The notes beneath the pieces were generated by a model. The model searched no databases. It worked only from the letters and a program-made list of their open reading frames with translations, and had not been told where the DNA came from. Both the position numbers and the translations under genes were made by a program. Below are positions 1 to 5,555 of a DNA stretch of 12,997 bases, piece by piece. The stretch comes from Ruminococcus sp. UBA946 (GTDB lineage Bacteria > Bacillota > Clostridia > Oscillospirales > Ruminococcaceae). The DNA is taken from NCBI GenBank assembly GCA_002293295.1, contig DBCY01000165.1, positions 19,064 to 32,060 on the forward strand, read 5' to 3'. Positions within the stretch are counted from its first letter, which is position 1. Each line of letters opens with the position of its first letter.

Positions 1-6
1 CTGGCG

Positions 7-30
7 TCTGGAATCTGGAATCTGGAATCT
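7..30. repeat. Tandem 7-base repeat TCTGGAA, three full copies
   Basis: Three head-to-tail copies of TCTGGAA occupy 7-27, followed by a partial TCT to base 30. They lie in the non-coding stretch downstream of the ribosomal gene cluster. The copies are identical, which suggests a simple-sequence repeat formed by slippage or a fragment of a longer array cut by the window edge. No function can be read from it. Confidence 0.75.
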
Positions 31-78
31 TATTGTAAAGTAAAATCTCTTAAGTTGTTACCATTGGTCTGAAAAGCA

Positions 79-116
79 CAAAACTCGCAGTTTGAAAGAT
101 AAATCTTTCAAACTTA
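79..116. repeat. Palindromic repeat, copy 1
   Basis: AGTTTGAAAGAT (89-100) and ATCTTTCAAACT (103-114) form a perfect 12-base-pair inverted repeat around a two-base AA centre. The preceding bases 79-97 match 3440-3458 at 18 of 19 positions, and that second copy also goes on into an inverted repeat. Both copies are intergenic. This suggests a small dispersed palindromic element. There is no run of T after the hairpin on either strand, so it does not look like an intrinsic terminator. Confidence 0.6.
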
Positions 117-169
117 TTGCCATCCTTAAAATCCGATTATTTTTCATTATTAAATATTAACAGTGTAAT

Positions 170-204
170 AACCCCTTCCGTACTTTATTGATACGAAAGG
201 GGTT
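170..204 (-). terminator. Probable transcription terminator after rplQ
   Basis: AACCCCTTCCGTA (170-182) and TACGAAAGGGGTT (192-204) form a 13-pair stem with one G-T wobble and a nine-base loop, beginning three bases after the rplQ stop codon. Its place at the end of the collinear cluster supports a terminator. The downstream tract on the minus strand (TTATTACACTG) is only weakly T-rich. The better T tract (GTTTTATA) lies on the plus-strand side, so the hairpin may act in both directions. Confidence 0.65.
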
Positions 205-207
205 GTT

Positions 208-549
208 TTATACCAGTTCGATAACTGCCATCTCGGCGGCGTCCCCGCGTCTGGGACCCGTCTTGACAATTCTTGTATAACCGCCGTTTCTTTCCGCATA
301 CTTAGGTGCTATATCGTCAAATAATTTTTTAACGACGTCTTCTTTAGTCACATAAGAAAGAACCTGGCGTTTTGAATGAAGGTCGTTGGTCTTGGCGGTG
401 GTTATTATCTTTTCCGCCATACTGCGGACCTCCTTTGCTCTTGTTACCGTGGTTTCGATTTTTCCGTTTTCAAGCAGATAGGTGACCATCGCCCTGAGCA
501 TTGCTCTTCTTTGGTCGCTTGCCCTGCCTAATTTCCTGGTGCCCGGCAT
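208..549 (-). CDS. rplQ: 50S ribosomal protein L17
   Basis: L17 is a large-subunit protein near the peptide exit tunnel. The 113-residue product has the family N-terminus MPGTRKLGRASDQRRAM, then the helical segment with TYLLENGKIETTVTRAKEVR (about 23-42), and ends with the typical RNA-contact segment YTRIVKTGPRRGDAAEMAVIEL. The open frame extends ten codons further upstream, but the methionine chosen here lies nine bases after an AAGGAG ribosome-binding site. The upstream ATG directly abuts that site and would be badly spaced. It is the last gene of the alpha operon, as in most bacteria, 120 bases after rpoA, and a hairpin follows its TAA stop at once. Confidence 0.97.
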   Translation of the reverse strand: MPGTRKLGRASDQRRAMLRAMVTYLLENGKIETTVTRAKEVRSMAEKIITTAKTNDLHSKRQVLSYVTKEDVVKKLFDDIAPKYAERNGGYTRIVKTGPRRGDAAEMAVIELV

Positions 550-669
550 TGTATTCATCTCCTTACTATTAAAATCCAAAAAGGAAGGGGGCTGGCGCTT
601 CTGTAATTCATGAAGCGGGTCTGTGATAATACTGCCCCGTAAAAATAATTATCCTTTATGAGGTTTTCG

Positions 670-1623
670 TTATTCCTCCTCGGAGCTGAGGTCAAAGCCC
701 AAAGACTGGAGCTTTTCCTTAACCTCGTCAAATGATTTTTTACCGAGGTTTCTGACCTTCATCATTTCTTCTTCCGATTTATTTATAAGGTCGTCTACCG
801 TATTTATTCCCGCACGCTTCAGGCAGTTAAACGAGCGTACTGACAGTTCAAGTTCCTCAATGGTCATCTCCAGGATTTTTTCCTTGCCCTTATCATCCTT
901 CTCAACCATAATTTCGGTGATGGAAGCTTCGTCCGACAATTCGACGAACAGCCTCAGATGCTCAATGAGGAGATTGGCTGCTTGCGATACAGCTTCTTTA
1001 GCCGATACGACGCCGTCCGTCCATATCTCTATAATAAGCTTATCAAAATCTGTAACCTGACCAAGCCTTGTATCCTCAACCTGGTAGTTTACCTTCAGTA
1101 CAGGCGTGTATATGGAGTCAACGGCAATAACGTCGATATTAAAGTTGAAAAGCTGCTTGTTCTTTTCGGCGGATACATAACCGCGTCCCTTGTCGATAGT
1201 GATTTCCATATAAAGCTTGGCATCCTTGCCCAAAGTCGCTATATGCATTTCAGGAACAAGAATATCAACCTCGGAATCGGTTTTTATATCACCGGCTGTA
1301 ATAACGCATTCATCCTCGGCTTCTATATATATGGTTTTGGGACCTTCACCGTAAAGCTTGGCGGTAAGCCCCTTGATGTTAAGAATAATTTCGGTAACAT
1401 CTTCCTTAACGCCCGGGATAGTGGAAAGCTCATGGTGAACGCCGTCAATCTTTACAGACGTAACAGCCACACCGGGAAGTGAGGAGAGCAGGACGCGCCT
1501 CAGGCTGTTGCCGAGAGTATGTCCATAGCCGCGCTCGAGGGGAGCAATGGCAAACTTGCCGTAAGTACCGTTACTTTTAAGTTCAACGGTATCAATTTCC
1601 GGCTTTTCGATTTTTTCAAGCAT
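670..1623 (-). CDS. rpoA: DNA-directed RNA polymerase subunit alpha
   Basis: RpoA dimerises to start RNA polymerase assembly, and its C-terminal domain contacts UP-element DNA and activators. The 317-residue product has the N-terminal assembly domain with LERGYGHTLGNSLRRVLLSS (29-48), a short linker near 235-250, and the C-terminal domain with RSFNCLKRAG (263-272) and LGKKS (293-297), the helix-hairpin-helix that binds DNA. The start was set at MLEKIEK because an AGGAGG lies seven bases upstream. A longer frame adds 21 hydrophobic residues that encode this binding site and are not part of the family. It lies between rpsD (71 bases upstream) and rplQ. The upstream gap may hold a weak internal promoter. 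Confidence 0.98.
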   Translation of the reverse strand: MLEKIEKPEIDTVELKSNGTYGKFAIAPLERGYGHTLGNSLRRVLLSSLPGVAVTSVKIDGVHHELSTIPGVKEDVTEIILNIKGLTAKLYGEGPKTIYIEAEDECVITAGDIKTDSEVDILVPEMHIATLGKDAKLYMEITIDKGRGYVSAEKNKQLFNFNIDVIAVDSIYTPVLKVNYQVEDTRLGQVTDFDKLIIEIWTDGVVSAKEAVSQAANLLIEHLRLFVELSDEASITEIMVEKDDKGKEKILEMTIEELELSVRSFNCLKRAGINTVDDLINKSEEEMMKVRNLGKKSFDEVKEKLQSLGFDLSSEEE

Positions 1624-1664
1624 TAAAAACCCTCCTATTATGAATCGCGGTACTATATACAGTA

Positions 1665-1673
1665 AGTATAACA
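1665..1673 (-). promoter_or_regulatory. Possible extended -10 promoter ahead of rpoA
   Basis: In the 71-base gap between rpsD and rpoA the minus strand reads TGTTATACT, an extended -10 (TGn) with five of six matches to TATAAT. A perfect TTGACA lies at 1681-1686 but only ten bases from this -10 and 23 bases from a second candidate TATAGT (1652-1657), so neither pairing has normal spacing. It could give extra transcription of rpoA-rplQ. This is a weak call from motif matching only. Confidence 0.25.
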
Positions 1674-1694
1674 ACCGCCTTGTCAAGCTAATTA

Positions 1695-2291
1695 TTACTT
1701 AGAGTACAACTCAACAACAAGATGCGGTTCACACTCAAAATCAAGGTCAGTAATCTGAGGAGCCCTGATTACAGAAGCTGAAAGCGTTTCTCTGTTGTAG
1801 TCAAGCCAGGACGGAATAAGGCGGCCTTTAGTCTGTTCCGCATTATCCTTGAACTTGTCACTGCTTTTGCTCTTGTCGGATAAAGCGACTACGTCCCCTT
1901 CTTTCACACGGAAAGACGGTATATCAATTTTTTTACCGTTAACCAAAAAATGACCGTGTGAGGCAAGCTGTCTTGCTTCTCTCCTTGTAAGAGCCATACC
2001 CATTCTGTAAACAACATTGTCGAGCCTTGATTCCAGTATTGAAATAAGGTTGTCGCCGGTTTTGCCCTCGGCTTTCTCGGCAAGCTCAAAATAATGGAAG
2101 AAGGGCTTTTCAAGCACCCCGTATATAAACTTAAGCTTTTGTTTTTCCTTTAGCTGCAGACCGTATTCCGAAACCTTCCTCCTGCTGTTGGCGTTAGGGT
2201 TTCTTTTAGACTCCTGAGCGACGCCCATAACCATCGGTGAAATACCGAGAGTTCTGCACCTTTTTAATATTGGTTCTTTATTAACTGCCAT
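1695..2291 (-). CDS. rpsD: 30S ribosomal protein S4
   Basis: S4 is a primary 16S rRNA binding protein that nucleates small-subunit assembly and helps accuracy. The 198-residue product starts MAVNKEPILKRCRTLGIS. KVSEYGLQLKEKQKLKFIYG (39-58) is characteristic of S4, and the S4 RNA-binding fold spans about 87-148 (ESRLDNVVYRMG, TRREARQLASHGHFLVNG). Only two cysteines are present (12 and 187), so the N-terminal four-cysteine zinc site of some S4 proteins is absent. GGAGG stands 13 bases before the ATG, rather far, but a TAG lies two codons upstream in frame, so no earlier start is possible. It sits between rpsK and rpoA. S4 represses its own mRNA in several bacteria, but no leader structure was recognised here. 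Confidence 0.97.
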   Translation of the reverse strand: MAVNKEPILKRCRTLGISPMVMGVAQESKRNPNANSRRKVSEYGLQLKEKQKLKFIYGVLEKPFFHYFELAEKAEGKTGDNLISILESRLDNVVYRMGMALTRREARQLASHGHFLVNGKKIDIPSFRVKEGDVVALSDKSKSSDKFKDNAEQTKGRLIPSWLDYNRETLSASVIRAPQITDLDFECEPHLVVELYSK

Positions 2292-2320
2292 CTTCTAAAT
2301 TACACCTCCACGTAATTAAA

Positions 2321-2722
2321 CTAGACGCGTCTTCTCTTGGGAGGACGGCATCCGTTATGAGGAATAGGAGTTACATCCTTAATCATCTTAACTTCGAGAC
2401 CAACGGTCTGCAGTGCGCGAATAGCAGCTTCGCGTCCCGACCCCGGACCCTTTACATATACTTCAACAGATTTCAAGCCATGCTCCATAGCTGCCTTTGC
2501 GGCGGTTTCGGCGGCAGTCTGAGCGGCAAAGGGAGTTGACTTCTTCGAACCCCTGAAACCGAGTCCGCCTGCCGACGCCCAGGAAATTGCGTTACCCTGA
2601 GTGTCTGTTATGGTAATTATTGTGTTGTTGAAGGTGGACTGGATATGAACTGCGCCGTTTTCTATGTTTTTGCGTTCGCGGCGGCGTCTTATTACAGTCT
2701 TTTTACCTTTAACCTGTGCCAA
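2321..2722 (-). CDS. rpsK: 30S ribosomal protein S11
   Basis: S11 sits on the platform of the small subunit beside the mRNA exit region. The 133-residue product has the family core AVHIQSTFNNTIITITDTQG (about 24-43), the SAGGLGFRGSKKSTPFAAQ segment, VKGPGSGREAAIRAL, and the basic ending HNGCRPPKRRRV. The start is TTG, read as methionine: AGGAGG lies nine bases upstream and a TGA stop stands two codons before the TTG, so no upstream start exists. An out-of-frame ATG lies seven bases before the TTG and would give only six codons. The ribosome-binding site overlaps the rpsM stop codon, which suggests translational coupling. The gene ends in TAG. Confidence 0.97.
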   Translation of the reverse strand: MAQVKGKKTVIRRRRERKNIENGAVHIQSTFNNTIITITDTQGNAISWASAGGLGFRGSKKSTPFAAQTAAETAAKAAMEHGLKSVEVYVKGPGSGREAAIRALQTVGLEVKMIKDVTPIPHNGCRPPKRRRV

Positions 2723-2737
2723 TATTCATTCCCTCCT
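2720..2737 (-). promoter_or_regulatory. rpsK ribosome-binding site and TTG start
   Basis: AGGAGG (2732-2737) overlaps the TAA of rpsM. Nine bases separate it from TTG (2720-2722). An ATG lies two bases after AGGAGG, out of frame, too close for efficient use, and stops after six codons. The spacing favours TTG. Confidence 0.75.
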
Positions 2738-3105
2738 TACTTTTTCTTATTTGCAATCGTCTTAACGGGACCCTTGCGGGTTCTGGCGTTTGTTTTGGTT
2801 CTCTGACCCCTTACGGGCAGACCCTTTCTGTGACGGACGCCCCTGTAGCAGCCTATTTCAACAAGCCTCTTAATATTCAGCGCAACATCTCTTCTCAGGT
2901 CGCCCTCAACAATAATATTGCGGTCAATGTACTCACGAAGTTTTGAAACGTCGTCTTCCGTCAGATTCTTTATTCTTGTATCGGGGTTAACGCCTGTGCT
3001 TGCAAGAATAGTTTTTGCTGTATTCTGACCTATTCCGAAAATATAAGTCAAACCAATCTCGACTCTTTTGTTTTTCGGAAGGTCAACGCCGGCAATACGT
3101 GCCAT
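2737..3105 (-). CDS. rpsM: 30S ribosomal protein S13
   Basis: S13 lies in the head of the small subunit and bridges to L5 and the P-site tRNA. The 122-residue product starts MARIAGVDLPKNKRVEIGLTY, carries the helix-two-turn-helix with IFGIGQNTAKTIL (about 22-34), and has the RNA-binding signature GCYRGVRHRKGLPVRGQRTK followed by NARTRKGP. The lysine-rich end (ANKKK) is normal. GGAGG lies ten bases before the ATG. A 181-base spacer separates it from rpmJ upstream, and rpsK follows after only 14 bases. Confidence 0.98.
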   Translation of the reverse strand: MARIAGVDLPKNKRVEIGLTYIFGIGQNTAKTILASTGVNPDTRIKNLTEDDVSKLREYIDRNIIVEGDLRRDVALNIKRLVEIGCYRGVRHRKGLPVRGQRTKTNARTRKGPVKTIANKKK

Positions 3106-3226
3106 TTACAATACACCTCCATATTGGTTTTATAGACATCAGTATGAATTTCACACATCCGTTCAGTATAAATCTGTCGTGCTGTCCCTTCATTTTTTCT
3201 GTAAAAAACGCAGACAGGTAGTCCAA

Positions 3227-3292
3227 GGCTGAAATTATAGCGCTTAAGCTAAAACGCCTGAGCGTTTTTAAGCTTAACCCGCTGAATCAGCC
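3227..3292 (-). promoter_or_regulatory. Nested hairpin in the rpmJ-rpsM spacer
   Basis: Just after rpmJ, TTAAGCTAAAACGC (3244-3257) and GCGTTTTTAAGCTTAA (3262-3277) pair over 14 base pairs with a two-base bulge and a four-base CTGA loop. An outer GGCTGA (3227-3232) can pair with TCAGCC (3287-3292), which includes the rpmJ stop codon. No T run follows on the minus strand, so it does not look like a normal terminator. It could be an mRNA processing or stability element, or an attenuator. The pairing is visible; the function is a guess. Confidence 0.4.
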
Positions 3293-3400
3293 CTGACGCT
3301 GTTTATGCTTGGGATTTTCACAGATGACCATTATTCTGCCTTTTCTTTTTATAATCTTGCATTTTTCACAAATAGGTTTTACCGAAGGTCTTACTTTCAT
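3287..3400 (-). CDS. rpmJ: 50S ribosomal protein L36
   Basis: L36 is the smallest large-subunit protein and binds one zinc ion. This 37-codon gene reads MKVRPSVKPICEKCK at its start and ends PKHKQRQG. The zinc ligands C11, C14, C27 and H32 are all present, so this is the zinc-binding type. It starts at ATG and ends at TGA. The upstream site is weak (AGGA about 11 bases before ATG). It lies between infA and rpsM, the usual place in Gram-positive bacteria. The gaps on both sides are larger than average and contain inverted repeats. Confidence 0.97.
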   Translation of the reverse strand: MKVRPSVKPICEKCKIIKRKGRIMVICENPKHKQRQG

Positions 3401-3439
3401 GATTATGACCATCCTTTCCGGACGTTTTGCCCGTCACGG

Positions 3440-3476
3440 CAAAACTCCCAGTTTGAAACAGAGTTCAAACTCAGTT
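3440..3476. repeat. Palindromic repeat, copy 2, between infA and rpmJ
   Basis: Bases 3440-3458 match 79-97 at 18 of 19 positions. AGTTTGAA (3450-3457) pairs with TTCAAACT (3464-3471) over a six-base loop, and an outer AACT (3443-3446) can pair with AGTT (3473-3476). The copy fills the middle of the 100-base infA-rpmJ spacer. The two copies share their left arm but differ at the centre, as expected if pairing rather than sequence is kept. It may be a short dispersed palindromic element or a transcript processing site. Confidence 0.55.
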
Positions 3477-3500
3477 ATTCCTGTAATAATATAAATAAAT

Positions 3501-3719
3501 TTATTTTGCTCTCCAGGTAATTCTGCCTTTTGAGAGGTCATATGGCGACATCTCGACAGTAACCTTGTCGCCGGGGACAATCCTGATATAATTAATTCTC
3601 AGTTTACCGGAAACATGGGCTAAAATCTGGTGACCGTTCGCAAGCTCAACCTGAAACATGGCATTCGGCAAAGCTTCCGTAACAATACCCTCTATCTCAA
3701 TAACATCTTCCTTTGACAA
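3501..3719 (-). CDS. infA: Translation initiation factor IF-1
   Basis: IF-1 binds the ribosomal A site during initiation. The 72-residue product is exactly the common length and is one OB fold: SKEDVIEIEGIVTEALPNAM, then FQVELANGHQILAHVSGKLR, then IRIVPGDKVTVEMSPYDL and GRITWR. The start is TTG, seven bases after AGGAGG. The frame is open for 14 more codons, but those encode the binding site itself and do not fit the family. An ATG within that spacer is out of frame and gives eight codons only. It sits 38 bases after the KOW-domain gene and before rpmJ, the usual Gram-positive order. Confidence 0.97.
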   Translation of the reverse strand: MSKEDVIEIEGIVTEALPNAMFQVELANGHQILAHVSGKLRINYIRIVPGDKVTVEMSPYDLSKGRITWRAK

Positions 3720-3732
3720 GCATATGCCTCCT
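3717..3732 (-). promoter_or_regulatory. infA ribosome-binding site and TTG start
   Basis: AGGAGG (3727-3732) is followed by the seven-base spacer CATATGC and TTG. The ATG inside the spacer is only three bases from AGGAGG and in another frame, ending at TGA after eight codons. Family length and spacing both select TTG. Confidence 0.8.
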
Positions 3733-3757
3733 TTTCGGACAATTGGGTTTTGGGTTT

Positions 3758-4018
3758 TCAAGCGTTGTACGCATCACATCCGTTAAAGTCCCTCAGCAAT
3801 ACGCGCAGGCTTTTATCAGTTAAATTGTCAATATTTACAACAGTATTGGTAAAATATAGGTGTTTTATACGTTTTTTCTTGGGTTTTATAAGCTTTCTTT
3901 CCTTACCGTCGGCAACAAGGGCAAAACCGTCAAGAACCTCGGTGATAACCATGAATTTCCCTCGGTCGCGTCCAGCCGCGCTGCAGACAATCATACCGGT
4001 TTTAACATTCATAGCCAT
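3758..4018 (-). CDS. KOW domain RNA-binding protein (L14e-like)
   Basis: This 86-residue protein resembles the small KOW-domain proteins encoded between map and infA in many Firmicutes (YbzG is the B. subtilis counterpart by position). The KOW-type segment is GMIVCSAAGRDRGKFMVITE (8-27), followed by LVADGKERKLIKPKKKRIKH (34-53), a strongly basic stretch suited to RNA binding. The family is annotated as related to archaeal/eukaryotic L14e, but its role in bacteria is poorly defined. The start MAMNVKTG was chosen because AGGAAAGG lies seven bases upstream; a longer TTG frame would include that site. It follows map by 101 bases and precedes infA by 38, so it is expressed with translation genes. 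Confidence 0.85.
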   Translation of the reverse strand: MAMNVKTGMIVCSAAGRDRGKFMVITEVLDGFALVADGKERKLIKPKKKRIKHLYFTNTVVNIDNLTDKSLRVLLRDFNGCDAYNA

Positions 4019-4081
4019 AACGGTGCCTTTCCTGTGCAAAGCCTTTTTGCTTCGGCTTTATGGTTATTAAAATACCTGTTT

Positions 4082-4099
4082 TTCCGGCGGTAACCGGAA
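4082..4099. repeat. Short hairpin in the map-KOW gene spacer
   Basis: TTCCGG (4082-4087) and CCGGAA (4094-4099) form a six-pair hairpin with a six-base loop, in the 101-base gap after map. A second weak hairpin, AAAGCC (4038-4043) with GGCTTT (4054-4059), lies closer to the downstream gene. Neither is followed by a T tract on the minus strand. They may only reflect mRNA folding. Confidence 0.3.
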
Positions 4100-4119
4100 T
4101 AAACCCATAAACGGGGAAA

Positions 4120-4884
4120 TCAGTCAAGTGCGATGGTCGGCTTAGTCAGGAGTACGGGACCGTCCGGTGTAACCGCGACCGTATGCTCGAACTGAGCGGA
4201 AAGAGAACCCGATTTTGTGACGACAGTCCACCCGTCCGAAAGAACTCTGACATCATCTCCGGAAGCGTTGACCATGGGTTCAACGGCTATGACCATTCCC
4301 GAAACAAGACGCGGACCGCGGCCCTTGCTGCCGTAATTAGGAACTTCGGGGGATTCATGCAGTTCTTTCCCCACTCCGTGTCCGATATACTTTCTTACAA
4401 CGCTGTACCCGTAAGAAATGCAGTGCTGTTCAATTGCATATCCTATATCGCCTACCCTGTTTCCGGCAACAGCCTGTTCAATACCGAGATAAAGGCTTTC
4501 TTCCGTAACCTTCAAAAGCTGCTCAGCCTCTTTTGAAATTTTACCCACCGCGAACGTATAAGCGGTGTCTCCGTGAAAACCGTCGATATAAGCCCCGACG
4601 TCAATTCCTACAATATCACCCTCGTTAAGACGTACTTTTTTTGAGGGGACGCCATGGGTAACCTGGTCGTTTACAGATATGCAGGCGGAATAGCGAAACC
4701 CGCCGTAGCCGAGAAATGACGGCTTTGCGCCGTTTTTTACGATATAGTCATGGATAATCTTATCAAGCTCGTAGGTAGTCATTCCAATCCGCACGGATTT
4801 TCCGGCGTAATGCAGGGCGTTTCCCGCAATAATCCCGGCTTTTCGCATTTTTTCCAGTTCGGATTTAGATTTAACCGATATCAT
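4120..4884 (-). CDS. map: Methionine aminopeptidase, type I
   Basis: Removes the initiator methionine from new proteins in the cytoplasm, using a two-metal centre. The 254-residue product has all five expected metal ligands: D95 (GIDVGA), D106 (HGDTAY), H169 (IGHGVGKELHE), E202 (AVEPMV) and E233 (QFEHTVAV), plus substrate-binding H77 (THGVPS). It has no N-terminal zinc-finger extension. The frame is open for 34 more codons, but those overlap adk. The start at MISVKSKSELEKM has AGAAGG eight bases upstream and comes 13 bases after the adk stop. The order secY-adk-map is the usual Gram-positive arrangement and matches export with N-terminal processing. Confidence 0.97.
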   Translation of the reverse strand: MISVKSKSELEKMRKAGIIAGNALHYAGKSVRIGMTTYELDKIIHDYIVKNGAKPSFLGYGGFRYSACISVNDQVTHGVPSKKVRLNEGDIVGIDVGAYIDGFHGDTAYTFAVGKISKEAEQLLKVTEESLYLGIEQAVAGNRVGDIGYAIEQHCISYGYSVVRKYIGHGVGKELHESPEVPNYGSKGRGPRLVSGMVIAVEPMVNASGDDVRVLSDGWTVVTKSGSLSAQFEHTVAVTPDGPVLLTKPTIALD

Positions 4885-4897
4885 TCTCTTCGCCTTC

Positions 4898-5530
4898 TTA
4901 TGAGGAAACAGCGTCAAGGACAAGCTTTGAAGTATCCTTAACCTCTTCCTGCCCGTCAATCCTGACAAGCTTGCCTTTGCCGGCATAAAAATCTATAAGG
5001 GGAGCGGTTTTGTCATGATAAGTCTTAAGCCTCTCAATAACGGTTTCGGGAGCGTCGTCCGCGCGGAGCACGGCGTTTCCGCCGCATTTGTCGCATTTAC
5101 CCTCGGTTTGAGTCGGTTTGTACTCAATGTGGTAGGAAGCGCCGCAGCTTTCGCATACTCTCCTGCCCGAAAGCCTTGCCTGAATTTTTTCATCGGGAAC
5201 ATCAATTGAAATGACCTTATCAATGCCTATTCCCATATTTTCAAGCGCTACGGCCTGCGGAACCGTTCTGGGGAAACCGTCCAGGATAAATCCTTTTTTA
5301 CAGTCGCCTTCGGCAATCCTGTCCTTCAGAATACCGATAACAACCTCGTCCGGCACTAAAGCGCCGCTTTCCATATAGCCTTTTGCCTTCAGTCCGCTGG
5401 GCGTACCGTTCTTTACGGCTTCGCGGAGAATATTCCCTGTGGAAATCTGCGGAATCCCGAGCTTTTCGCTGATGACTTCAGCCTGCGTACCTTTACCGGC
5501 GCCGGGCGCGCCCAATAAAATCAGGTTCAT
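4898..5530 (-). CDS. adk: Adenylate kinase with zinc LID domain
   Basis: Catalyses ATP + AMP = 2 ADP in the cytoplasm. The 210-residue product has the P-loop GAPGAGKGT (7-15), the AMP-binding STGNILR segment (30-36), and LDGFPRT (83-89). The LID (about 121-158) carries C126-x2-C129 and C146-x2-C149, the zinc-binding form common in Gram-positive bacteria. AAGGAG lies nine bases before the ATG. It sits 25 bases after secY and 13 before map, as in B. subtilis and many Clostridia. No key residue is missing. Confidence 0.98.
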   Translation of the reverse strand: MNLILLGAPGAGKGTQAEVISEKLGIPQISTGNILREAVKNGTPSGLKAKGYMESGALVPDEVVIGILKDRIAEGDCKKGFILDGFPRTVPQAVALENMGIGIDKVISIDVPDEKIQARLSGRRVCESCGASYHIEYKPTQTEGKCDKCGGNAVLRADDAPETVIERLKTYHDKTAPLIDFYAGKGKLVRIDGQEEVKDTSKLVLDAVSS

Positions 5531-5555
5531 TTACATACACTCCTTTTTTAAGGAT

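Larger units (their letters stand above)
1..169. other. Non-coding region downstream of the cluster
   Basis: No convincing gene is present on either strand between the window edge and the terminator hairpin after rplQ. The stretch is AT-rich and holds only the 7-base tandem repeat near the edge and a perfect 12-base-pair palindrome around 89-114. A gene starting or ending outside the window cannot be excluded. Confidence 0.6.

Noticed and set aside
958..1482. 174-codon plus-strand open frame
   Set aside because: It lies fully antisense to rpoA, has no recognisable product, and rpoA is unambiguous.
1624..1686. 21-residue hydrophobic leader on RpoA
   Set aside because: It translates the ribosome-binding site and spacer, and RpoA has no signal peptide.
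3083..3193. 36-codon minus-strand frame between rpmJ and rpsM
   Set aside because: No ribosome-binding site, overlaps the start of rpsM in another frame, and no recognisable sequence.
4885..4986. Longer N-terminus for map overlapping adk
   Set aside because: The extra 34 residues are adk sequence in another frame, and a well-spaced ribosome-binding site selects the later ATG.
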